Below are positions 1 to 5,260 of a stretch of DNA of 5,327 nucleotides, in pieces. The notes under the pieces are model-generated. The model worked only from the letters and a program-made list of their open reading frames with translations. It had not been told where the DNA came from and did not search any database. Positions within the stretch are counted from its first letter, which is position 1. Each line of letters begins with the position of its first letter. A program made the translations under genes and the position numbers. Source of the DNA: Treponema sp. GTDB lineage: Bacteria > Spirochaetota > Spirochaetia > Treponematales > Breznakiellaceae. The DNA lies in assembly GCA_031258505.1 (NCBI GenBank), contig JAIRMT010000088.1:1-5327 (forward strand), read 5' to 3'.

Positions 1-50
1 CCACGCTCGTATCTCGATCCCGCCCGCGTATGAGGCTCGCCGCTGACCAA

Positions 51-85
51 GAACGCCTTATACCAAGGCAGGTATAAGGGCGTTC
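51..85. terminator. Long hairpin downstream of the LacI gene
   Basis: The arms GAACGCC-TTATACC and GGTATAA-G-GGCGTTC pair perfectly over 14 bp with one bulged G and the six-base loop AAGGCA. It lies about 65 bp past the stop codon of the LacI-type gene, where a transcription terminator is expected. Neither strand has a T run directly after the stem, so it may instead be a processed 3'-end structure, a bidirectional barrier to transcripts from the left, or a dispersed palindromic repeat. The hexamer ACCAAG occurs three times here, at 46-51, 62-67 (starting inside the stem and running into the loop) and 86-91. The structure is certain from sequence; the terminator role is inferred. Confidence 0.5.
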
Positions 86-151
86 ACCAAGGGGAAAAAC
101 TGTGGGGCAAGTTTAGCATTCATGGCGGGGATTCTTTATTGAAAAAAGAGT

Positions 152-1186
152 CTAAGGGGAGAATAGGTCTTTCACGCTGTTTCCGATGACGAGGCTCACG
201 TCCAGTCGGACGCTGTGCTGACTCGGCGTCTCCTCGCGAATCAGACTGAGAAGCATGCTTACTGCACAGACCGCCTTGCCCGATACTGACTGTTTCACGG
301 TGGTAAGCCTGGGGCGGCACTGAGCTGCGAAGATGTTGCCGTCAAAGCCGCAGATGGAGATGTCCGTCGGAACCCGTATTCCCTCGTCATACAAGGTAGC
401 AATGGCGTCCACCGCATAAAAATCTGACGAGAAGAACAGCGCTGTATACTTCTTCATGCCGGTATGGGCGAAGTCCCGCAGAAACTCATGCCGCTCATCA
501 ACCCGATAGCTGATAAGCAGGTAATCATCCTCATCAATAGGCAGGCCATGTTCCCTGAGCGCATCACGGTAGCCGCCGAGCCGTTCCCGGTCGATCCCTT
601 GCGGCGGTTTCCCGTTGTTAGCCAGAAACGCGATATGCTGGTGTCCCTTTTGTATGAGGTATTGGGTGATGAGGTAAGCGCCGCGCCGATCTTCCAGCCC
701 CACATTCACGTATGGCAGGCCGTCATCATGAAAGTAAGCGTCAATAAACACCAACGGTATGGGCGCGTTTCGCATGAAGTATGCGCTATCGTCTGCCATA
801 CATCCCAGCACAATGAGGCCATCGACCAGCCATGATTTCGCCATGCGGATACATTCCTCCGCGTTCTCCGATATGTACAGCATCATGAAGTAGCCATGTA
901 AGCGAATCTCCCGTTCCAGAGACCCGATGATTTCGCCAAAGAATGGGTCCTGCGCCACATTCTGCTCCTCCCGCCGCGCCCATGTGATAAGCACACCTAT
1001 GAGCCGTGAGTCCTGCTTTTTCAGAAGCCGTCCCCCCATGTTGGGAACATAGCCAGTTTCTTTGATAACCCTCTGAACTTTTTCCAGGGTTTCATCTTTC
1101 ACCTTATGGTAACGGCCATGAATCACGTTCATGATCGTTGTCGGGCTTACCCCTGCCAGCCTTGCAAGTTGTTTTATAGTAGTCAT
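152..1186 (-). CDS. LacI-family transcriptional regulator
   Basis: A 344-residue DNA-binding repressor of the LacI/GalR family, the usual length. Residues 3-23 form the helix-turn-helix (TIKQLARLAGVSPTTIMNVI), followed by HGR-x-KV and a hinge region around residues 45-60 ending in RLIGVL. Residues 62-340 are the periplasmic-binding-protein-like sensor domain. Family landmarks are ER-LGGYRDAL near 201, FFSSDFYAVDAI around 251-262, and ISICGFDGN with PRLTTVKQS at 276-300. D255, D282 and R201 are likely ligand contacts by analogy with the family. The start was set at ATG 1186 because the family begins with M-x-TIK-x-LA; a TTG five codons upstream (1201) is also open. Neither start has a clear Shine-Dalgarno sequence. 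The gene follows the sugar importer operon on the same strand after about 200 bp of non-coding sequence, so it probably regulates that operon in response to the imported sugar. Effector and operator are not identifiable from sequence. Confidence 0.93.
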   Translation of the reverse strand: MTTIKQLARLAGVSPTTIMNVIHGRYHKVKDETLEKVQRVIKETGYVPNMGGRLLKKQDSRLIGVLITWARREEQNVAQDPFFGEIIGSLEREIRLHGYFMMLYISENAEECIRMAKSWLVDGLIVLGCMADDSAYFMRNAPIPLVFIDAYFHDDGLPYVNVGLEDRRGAYLITQYLIQKGHQHIAFLANNGKPPQGIDRERLGGYRDALREHGLPIDEDDYLLISYRVDERHEFLRDFAHTGMKKYTALFFSSDFYAVDAIATLYDEGIRVPTDISICGFDGNIFAAQCRPRLTTVKQSVSGKAVCAVSMLLSLIREETPSQHSVRLDVSLVIGNSVKDLFSP

Positions 1187-1386
1187 GCTAGAAGTATACA
1201 ATGATAATCAGGATATTTCTGACGCTGATCTGGATCGCAAGGCTTATTACAACAGTTTCAGTCTAAGAGATAGTCTTTCAAGCAACAGTCAGGGAGGTCT
1301 TTTAGTCTTCCGCCACGAGTCTCGCATTCAACTGTACGCCAGCCAGCGCAGTATGGGTCTAACCGTCTTTGGCGTAATAGGACGAA
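1187..1386. other. Intergenic stretch with no recognisable gene
   Basis: About 200 bp between the LacI-type gene and the SBP-like remnant. The plus strand has an open frame through it (from 1131, antisense to the LacI start), but without a ribosome binding site or a recognisable domain. On the minus strand one frame reads SSYYAKDG-stop-THTALAGVQLNARLVAED-stop, which looks somewhat protein-like but is interrupted; it may be decayed coding sequence. It also contains one arm of a 13-bp inverted repeat and one copy of a 10-bp direct repeat, CCAGCGCAGT (1343-1352, again at 1431-1440). Small palindromes such as TGATTATCA near 1202-1210 could be part of an operator, but none is convincing. Confidence 0.4.
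1192..1197 (-). promoter_or_regulatory. Possible -10 box of the LacI-type gene
   Basis: The minus strand reads TATACT, five of six bases of the sigma-70 -10 consensus, six bases before the ATG at 1186. Transcription from it would begin at or next to the start codon and give an almost leaderless message, which would fit the lack of a ribosome binding site. I see no good -35 hexamer at the right distance, so this is a weak call. Confidence 0.25.
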
Positions 1387-1451
1387 TCAATAATCAATTA
1401 CCGTCTGTCCCTGGGTTTCCGCAATTTTTCCCAGCGCAGTGGCGGAAGACT
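1304..1451. repeat. 13-bp perfect inverted repeat, arms 122 bp apart
   Basis: AGTCTTCCGCCAC at 1304-1316 is the exact reverse complement of GTGGCGGAAGACT at 1439-1451. The right arm lies inside the SBP-like C-terminal remnant, the left arm in non-coding sequence before the LacI-type gene. A match this long is not expected by chance in a few hundred bases. Similarity does not extend clearly beyond the 13 bp. It could mark recombination debris or the ends of a small lost element; function is unknown. Confidence 0.7.
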
Positions 1452-1542
1452 CGTTCAGTCTTGCTTCAACGGTTTGTTCCCCTTTGATAAACCCCTGTAG
1501 AAGCGCAGATACTGCATCTCTACAGGGGGCATTGTGGGCAGC
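1387..1542 (-). pseudogene. Remnant of a second solute-binding protein C-terminus
   Basis: Directly after the SBP stop codon (TAA, 1543-1545) the same frame stays open for 51 codons to a TGA at 1387-1389. Its later part reads DAVSALLQGFIKGEQTVEAR and continues LNESSATALGKIAETQGQTV. This resembles the C-terminal helix pair of family 1 (UgpB-like) extracellular solute-binding proteins, where a 'GE-x-TVEEAL' motif followed by a short amphipathic tail is typical. The intact SBP upstream already ends with a complete LipO-type tail, so this is probably not a natural extension but the 3' scrap of another binding-protein gene. It has no start codon with a ribosome binding site. Alternatives are a chance open frame or a readthrough extension. 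The family assignment is made by eye. Confidence 0.5.
1492..1528 (-). terminator. Strong hairpin just past the SBP gene
   Basis: On the minus strand CCCCTGTAGA pairs with TCTACAGGGG (10 bp, perfect). The inside continues as two G-U wobbles around one mismatch and then GCAG-TAT-CTGC, so the whole structure is nearly one 17-bp stem with a three-base loop. It starts 15 bases after the SBP stop codon. Only a short TTTAT follows, so termination may be partial, or the hairpin may protect the transcript's 3' end. It overlaps the SBP-like remnant, so it either arose there or came with the rearrangement. Confidence 0.6.
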
Positions 1543-3114
1543 TTAGTTTTTCAACAGCCTATCCAGAGCCGCCTGATAAACGGCAATGCTCTGATTGAGT
1601 TTCATGCCCTGCAGCCGCGTTACAAAGGCGTTCCAGTTGCTCATAGGCTCAATCCCCATGATGAACTTGTCCAGCATTTCGCTCCGGTAAGTGTCGAGTT
1701 CAGCCTCAATCGGGGTCAGGGTTGACCGCTCGGCAGCGGTGAAGTTCAGGCTTGCAATCCAGTTTTCCACGATAATACCGGGCTGCGCATAGAGATCTCG
1801 CACTGCGCGCTGAGAAGCATGGTCTTCCCGGTTATCGTTGTAATTGGTATACAGTTCATCCTTCACCAACTTGGGCATATCCTTGGTTACGATAGGATGT
1901 TTCATGGTTCCATCCGCTACCTTCTGCTGGAAGTTCGCGTCCATCACCGGGTTCCCGTTTGCGTCATAGTTGAATCCAGCGCCTTCGATGCCAAAATTCA
2001 TCAGTATCCAGCCAGGAGTGCCTTCTCCGCTGAGGCAATACTCATACATATCAAGGATACGCTCAGGATTCTTCGCTTTGGCCGAGATAGCAGCGCAGCG
2101 GGTGAGTATCTTAGGATAATGCCCCTTGGTCTGGGTCAAACCAGTGTCGGGGTTGAGCATGGGCAGGGTTCCCGCCAAACGAAAGCTGGAATTATTACTG
2201 GTGGAGGCGAGGTACTGCCGGTTATAATCAGCAACCCGTATTGCGTTGTCATAGGTGGCAAAAGCCTGTCCATTGAGCATCTTCTCTGTCCAGGGAGTGG
2301 TAGCCGTGTTACTGGGGTATTCCTGGTCAATGAGGCCCTCGGCATACCACTGCCGGGCAATCTCGATTACTTCCTTAAACTTGGGCTGCAAGACTCCGTA
2401 TTTGACGACGCCATTATCTTCATAGTATTCCTCAAGGATGCCGCCCAGATAGCCTTCAAAGAGGGCTGTGATGCCGCCCCTGCCTGAACGGGTAGCGTAG
2501 GGAATCATGCCGACGGACTTGGCTTTGCTAAGAATCGCGTACCAGTCATCCATTGTTGAAGGCGTCTTCATGCCCCACTGGGTGAGCAAGTCTTGCCGGA
2601 ACATGGGGACACTGCCAATCCGTCGTGAGCCGATTTGAGGGATGAGCCGGATATGGCCGTCGCTGTCTTTCAAATAGGTACTCACATAGCTGTCTTCAAG
2701 GACATACTTAGTCAGGTTTGGATACCGGTTGGGATTCGCCTTGATAATGGTGTCAAGGGGAAGCCACGCGGCAGTATACAACTTGAGGGTTGGCGCGTCG
2801 AGAATTACCACGTCGGTAATATCTCCTGACGCCATCATCAAATTGTACTGTTCAGCAGCGCCAGCGGCGGGACTCAGTGTCCAGTTAATCTTCACGCCGG
2901 TCGCTGCCCGAAGCGCCGCGAGTCCTGGCGAGCCATAAGCGTCGCTGAACTGCTCCGCAATGTCACTGGCGTGCATGGGGAACCACAGGCTGATTGCCAT
3001 TTCCTGGCTTCCATCGCTTGTTCCCGATGAACTCGAACTCTGCTGACCGCCGCCTCCCGCGAATGTCAGCGCCGGCATTAACAACACTGCTAATGCTAAA
3101 ACTACTCTTTTCAT
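1543..3114 (-). CDS. Extracellular solute-binding protein, LipO-like, of a carbohydrate ABC importer
   Basis: A 523-residue secreted substrate-binding protein that captures a sugar or oligosaccharide for the LplB/LplC-like permeases encoded directly upstream. Residues 1-19 are a signal peptide (MKRVV, hydrophobic core, TFA), followed by a flexible G/Q/S/T linker to about residue 37. The family signatures YNLMMASGDITDVVI (90-104) and MFRQDLLTQWGMKTPSTMDD (171-190) are present. The tail from about 476 (YRSEMLDKFIMGIEPMSNWN, then FVTRLQGMKLNQSIAVYQAA) is the typical LipO C-terminus, so the protein is complete. There is no cysteine after the signal peptide, hence no lipobox; it may be cleaved by signal peptidase I or stay anchored. 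The start was set at ATG 3114, preceded by GGAGGC at 3118-3123. An in-frame start 11 codons upstream (3147) would place MRVFKVFFGGF before the signal and has no ribosome binding site. The substrate cannot be deduced. Confidence 0.93.
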   Translation of the reverse strand: MKRVVLALAVLLMPALTFAGGGGQQSSSSSGTSDGSQEMAISLWFPMHASDIAEQFSDAYGSPGLAALRAATGVKINWTLSPAAGAAEQYNLMMASGDITDVVILDAPTLKLYTAAWLPLDTIIKANPNRYPNLTKYVLEDSYVSTYLKDSDGHIRLIPQIGSRRIGSVPMFRQDLLTQWGMKTPSTMDDWYAILSKAKSVGMIPYATRSGRGGITALFEGYLGGILEEYYEDNGVVKYGVLQPKFKEVIEIARQWYAEGLIDQEYPSNTATTPWTEKMLNGQAFATYDNAIRVADYNRQYLASTSNNSSFRLAGTLPMLNPDTGLTQTKGHYPKILTRCAAISAKAKNPERILDMYEYCLSGEGTPGWILMNFGIEGAGFNYDANGNPVMDANFQQKVADGTMKHPIVTKDMPKLVKDELYTNYNDNREDHASQRAVRDLYAQPGIIVENWIASLNFTAAERSTLTPIEAELDTYRSEMLDKFIMGIEPMSNWNAFVTRLQGMKLNQSIAVYQAALDRLLKN

Positions 3115-3181
3115 AAAGCCTCCAAAAAAAACTTTGAATACCCGCATACGTAGGTATTTAAGCGCATTATTTATCTATCCC
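3089..3181 (-). repeat. Junction repeat, copy A (lplC end to SBP signal peptide)
   Basis: This 93-bp stretch covers the last codon and stop of the lplC-like gene, the spacer with its hairpin, the ribosome binding site and the first nine SBP codons. It recurs at 5173-5260, upstream of the lplB-like gene, with about nine of ten aligned bases identical and three small gaps. One gap is loss of a GATA unit at the stop codon. Copy A is the functional one, because an intact SBP gene follows it. Confidence 0.85.
3124..3162 (-). promoter_or_regulatory. Intercistronic hairpin with T8 tract before the SBP gene
   Basis: On the minus strand CTT-A-AATACC pairs with GGTATT-CA-AAG (core arms at 3137-3158, outer pairs at 3132-3162). 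Eight T residues follow directly at 3124-3131, and then the SBP ribosome binding site. This has the shape of a weak intrinsic terminator or attenuator between lplC and SBP, or of an mRNA-stabilising structure that sets the usually higher SBP dose. The 22-bp core is also close to a DNA palindrome, so an operator is possible. The same hairpin, with partly compensating changes, is in the upstream copy at 5220-5241. Confidence 0.5.
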
Positions 3182-4053
3182 TTGATGGAACCTACCATGA
3201 CGCCTTTGACAAAATATTTCTGTACGAAGGGATACACACAGAGTATGGGAACCACGGCTACAATGATGGTGGCGTACTTAATGGTGTCAGAGACAGCGTT
3301 CTCCAACTGCTCGGTCGCCATGGAAGCCACATCGGTTATCTGGCTCTGCAAAACGATAGTCCGCAGCCAAAGCTGTAGGGGGAACAGGTTATAGTCCCGC
3401 AGGTAGATGAGGGCATTGAACCATGAGTTCCAGTGTCCCACTGCGTAGAACATACCGATAGTCATCAGCGAGGCGGTTGATAGGGGCAGAATAATCCGTA
3501 CCAGCACTCCGAGGTCGTTACAACCGTCGATGATGGCCGCCTCCTCAAGCTCGGATGGTATGTTCTGGAAAAATGTTCGCATGACAACCATGTTCCACGT
3601 GCTGATTGCGCCAGGGATAATCATAACCCAGAAAGTGTTAAGCATCCCGTAACTGCGGATTACCAGATAGGTGGGAATAAGACCGCCGCCAAAGAACATG
3701 GTCAGGGTAATCATAAACGTAAAGAAGCTCTTTCCGTAAAACTGAGTCTTGTTTCGGGACAGAGCATACGCGCCGGCGACGGTCAGGATTAGGTTTACAG
3801 CAGTGCCGCAGACCGTATACATAATGGTATTCCGGTAGCCGCTCCAGATGTAGGGATAGTGCAGCACCGCGTCATAGGCGTTGAAGTTCATGCCCTGTGG
3901 GATGATGCCGACCATGCCTCGTATCACCGCCTCGTTACTGGAAAGGGAGGCTGCCAGCACAAACAAAAAGGGATAAAGCATGACTACACAGATGCCAAGC
4001 ATGAAACAGACATTGAACACTTCAAATATGCGCCGACTTATAGATTTTTTCAT
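3175..4053 (-). CDS. lplC: Carbohydrate ABC transporter permease, LplC-like
   Basis: A 292-residue inner-membrane permease, one half of the channel of a CUT1-type sugar importer. It has about six hydrophobic segments (roughly 13-36, 75-98, 108-131, 140-160, 190-208 and 260-277). The cytoplasmic EAA loop at 168-190 (ELEEAAIIDGCNDLGVLVRI, then ILP) docks on the transport ATPase. The C-terminus KYFVKGVMVGSIKG is a hallmark of LplC-type subunits, so the gene is full length. It begins 9 bp after the lplB-like stop, with AGGAGG at 4059-4064 overlapping that stop codon, which implies tight translational coupling. It should pair with the lplB-like protein and receive substrate from the downstream SBP. 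No ATPase gene is nearby; a shared MsmK/UgpC-type ATPase is expected from family knowledge. The transported sugar cannot be read from the sequence. Confidence 0.95.
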   Translation of the reverse strand: MKKSISRRIFEVFNVCFMLGICVVMLYPFLFVLAASLSSNEAVIRGMVGIIPQGMNFNAYDAVLHYPYIWSGYRNTIMYTVCGTAVNLILTVAGAYALSRNKTQFYGKSFFTFMITLTMFFGGGLIPTYLVIRSYGMLNTFWVMIIPGAISTWNMVVMRTFFQNIPSELEEAAIIDGCNDLGVLVRIILPLSTASLMTIGMFYAVGHWNSWFNALIYLRDYNLFPLQLWLRTIVLQSQITDVASMATEQLENAVSDTIKYATIIVAVVPILCVYPFVQKYFVKGVMVGSIKG

Positions 4054-4058
4054 TATAA

Positions 4059-4064
4059 CCTCCT
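4059..4064 (-). promoter_or_regulatory. Ribosome binding site of lplC overlapping the lplB stop
   Basis: AGGAGG lies five bases before the lplC ATG (4051-4053), and its first bases are part of the lplB stop codon TAG (4063-4065). Ribosomes ending lplB therefore finish on the lplC initiation site. Confidence 0.85.
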
Positions 4065-5004
4065 ACCACAAACTCGTTTCTGAATACCGCTTGGCAAGCG
4101 TGTTGGTAATACTAATCAGGGCTATGCCAATGACCGCGTTAAAAAGACCCACCGCCGCGCCAAAACTGTACTGCGCCTCGATAAGGCCGCGCCGGTACAC
4201 ATAGGTTGATATGACATCAGCGGTTTCGTAAATAGCCGGGTTATACATCAGGATGATGGAGTCTGACCCCACCGAAAGCAGCGCTCCCACGCGGAAGATT
4301 AGCATGATAATGATGGTGCTGGCGATACCCGGCAGGGTAACATGGATGGTTTGCTTGAACCGGTTGCAGCCGTCAATAATAGCCGCCTCGTAAAGCTCTG
4401 TATTGATTCCCGCGAGTGCCGCCAGATAGATAATCGTACCCCAGCCCACGCCCTGCCAAATCCCCATGACAGTATAAATCGTGCGGAAATACTTGGGGTC
4501 GCCTAGGAAGTAGATGGACTTCCCGCCAAACACCGTGATGAGGTTGTTGATAAGCCCTCCGTTTGGCGATAGGAACGATACGAACATGGACACGATGATT
4601 ACTGTGGAGATAAAGTGCGGCAGATAACTGATGGTCTGGACGACTTTCTTAAACAGGCCGTTTTTCAGTTCATTAAAAAGGACCGCCAAGAGAATCGGCG
4701 CGGGAAAGCCGAAGATAAGGCCGTAGAAACTGATTAGAAAGGTGTTTCTCACGAGCCGTCCGAAAAACATCGACTCAAAGAACTGCTGAAAATGCTTAAA
4801 CCCCACCCAGGGACTGTCGGCAATGCCGGTAAACAGATTGTAATCCTTGAAGGCAATGACAATCCCGTACATCGGCACATAGCAGAACAGGATATACCAC
4901 GCCAGCACTGGCAGGAACAGCATATACACGTATCTGGACTTATACATCTTACTCCATACGCTTACCTTTTTCTCCAAAGCCACGCCTCTATTCCTTGTTT
5001 TCAT
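4063..5004 (-). CDS. lplB: Carbohydrate ABC transporter permease, LplB-like
   Basis: A 313-residue inner-membrane permease, partner of the lplC-like subunit. Family signatures are unusually clear: YVPMYGIVIAFKDYNLFTGI (42-61), SPWVGF at 64-69, FGFPAPILLAVLFNEL (98-112), VVQTISYLPHFIS (121-133), FLSPNGGLINN (144-154) and the EAA loop LYEAAIIDGCNRFKQTIHVT (204-223) followed by LPG. The end YVYRRGLIEAQYSFGAAVGL (268-287) with the final SLW is also typical. About six hydrophobic segments are visible. The start was set at ATG 5004, because GGAGG stands seven bases before it and the length then fits the family; an upstream in-frame ATG at 5094 would add 30 residues of unusual composition. The start overlaps the stop of a 65-codon frame that begins with an SBP-like signal-peptide stub. 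First intact gene of the importer operon. Confidence 0.95.
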   Translation of the reverse strand: MKTRNRGVALEKKVSVWSKMYKSRYVYMLFLPVLAWYILFCYVPMYGIVIAFKDYNLFTGIADSPWVGFKHFQQFFESMFFGRLVRNTFLISFYGLIFGFPAPILLAVLFNELKNGLFKKVVQTISYLPHFISTVIIVSMFVSFLSPNGGLINNLITVFGGKSIYFLGDPKYFRTIYTVMGIWQGVGWGTIIYLAALAGINTELYEAAIIDGCNRFKQTIHVTLPGIASTIIIMLIFRVGALLSVGSDSIILMYNPAIYETADVISTYVYRRGLIEAQYSFGAAVGLFNAVIGIALISITNTLAKRYSETSLW

Positions 5005-5198
5005 ACCCTCACCTCCACATGCAAGTTGGTAACACTGTTTGTTTCGCGCGTTAAACACTTGGGGACAGAGGCCAAACCACAGAGGCGCGGCCAACCAGCC
5101 TTTGATTCGCCGTGATAGGTAAGCCCAGCGCTATTAACGCCGCGCCGCAGGTTGTGTAAACCATTCCGCGCGGCTAACCCTAAAACTACTCTTTTCAT
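5001..5198 (-). pseudogene. Stub of an SBP gene (signal-peptide start only)
   Basis: The frame begins MKRVVLGLA, nearly identical in DNA and protein to the start of the intact SBP (MKRVVLALA), behind a good ribosome binding site (GGAGGG, 5202-5207). Similarity stops at about 5173. The remaining roughly 56 codons have an odd composition (R, N, G, W and C rich), no hydrophobic core and no resemblance to any binding protein. The frame ends in TGA at 5001-5003, which overlaps the lplB ATG as ATGA, so translation of the stub could feed ribosomes into lplB. Most likely a broken gene start left by recombination; a functional leader peptide is possible but less likely. Confidence 0.55.
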
Positions 5199-5249
5199 AA
5201 ACCCTCCGAAAAACTTTTAAATACTCGCATACGCAGGTATTGAAACGCA
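5005..5249. other. Operon leader with no intact gene
   Basis: From 5249 to 5173 the leader is the duplicated junction sequence; from about 5172 to 5005 it matches nothing else in the window. The promoter of the operon should be here or further upstream. On the minus strand a TTTACA (near 5155-5160) stands 17 bp before a poor -10-like TTAATA, which I do not consider convincing. No clear LacI-type operator with a central CG dyad is visible. The core TTTGTTTCGC of the 21-bp tandem repeat recurs once at 5038-5047 (plus strand). Confidence 0.4.
5012..5016 (-). promoter_or_regulatory. Ribosome binding site that sets the lplB start
   Basis: GGAGG followed by TGAGGGT and then ATG (5002-5004). The spacing and match to the consensus favour this start over the in-frame ATG at 5094, which has no comparable site. 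Confidence 0.85.
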
Positions 5250-5260
5250 TTATTTATCCC
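5173..5260 (-). repeat. Junction repeat, copy B (upstream of lplB)
   Basis: An 88-bp near-copy of the lplC/SBP junction at 3089-3181. It keeps the AATAATGCG segment, the near-palindromic hairpin (core 5220-5241), a shortened T5 tract, the ribosome binding site and nine SBP-like codons. The lplC-like end is reduced to GGGATA. It sits just after the 21-bp tandem repeats. Origin by recombination with a paralogous importer operon, or by local duplication, is inferred. Confidence 0.85.

Noticed and set aside
58..123. 21-codon minus-strand frame MNAKLAPQFFPLVNALIPAL downstream of LacI
   Set aside because: No ribosome binding site, and its last third is half of the hairpin at 51-85.
1131..1487. Plus-strand open frame of 118 codons across the LacI start and the SBP remnant
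   Set aside because: It is antisense to the LacI helix-turn-helix and to the SBP-like remnant, has no ribosome binding site and no recognisable motif.
1819..2487. Plus-strand open frame of 222 codons
   Set aside because: It lies wholly inside the SBP gene on the opposite strand, whose protein has clear family signatures; it is a shadow frame.
4063..5094. Longer lplB start at ATG 5094
   Set aside because: No ribosome site; the extra 30 residues are unlike LplB proteins, while ATG 5004 has GGAGG at ideal spacing.
5139..5160. TTTACA with 17-bp spacing as the operon promoter
   Set aside because: The matching -10 hexamer TTAATA fits the consensus poorly, and the spacer is very GC-rich.
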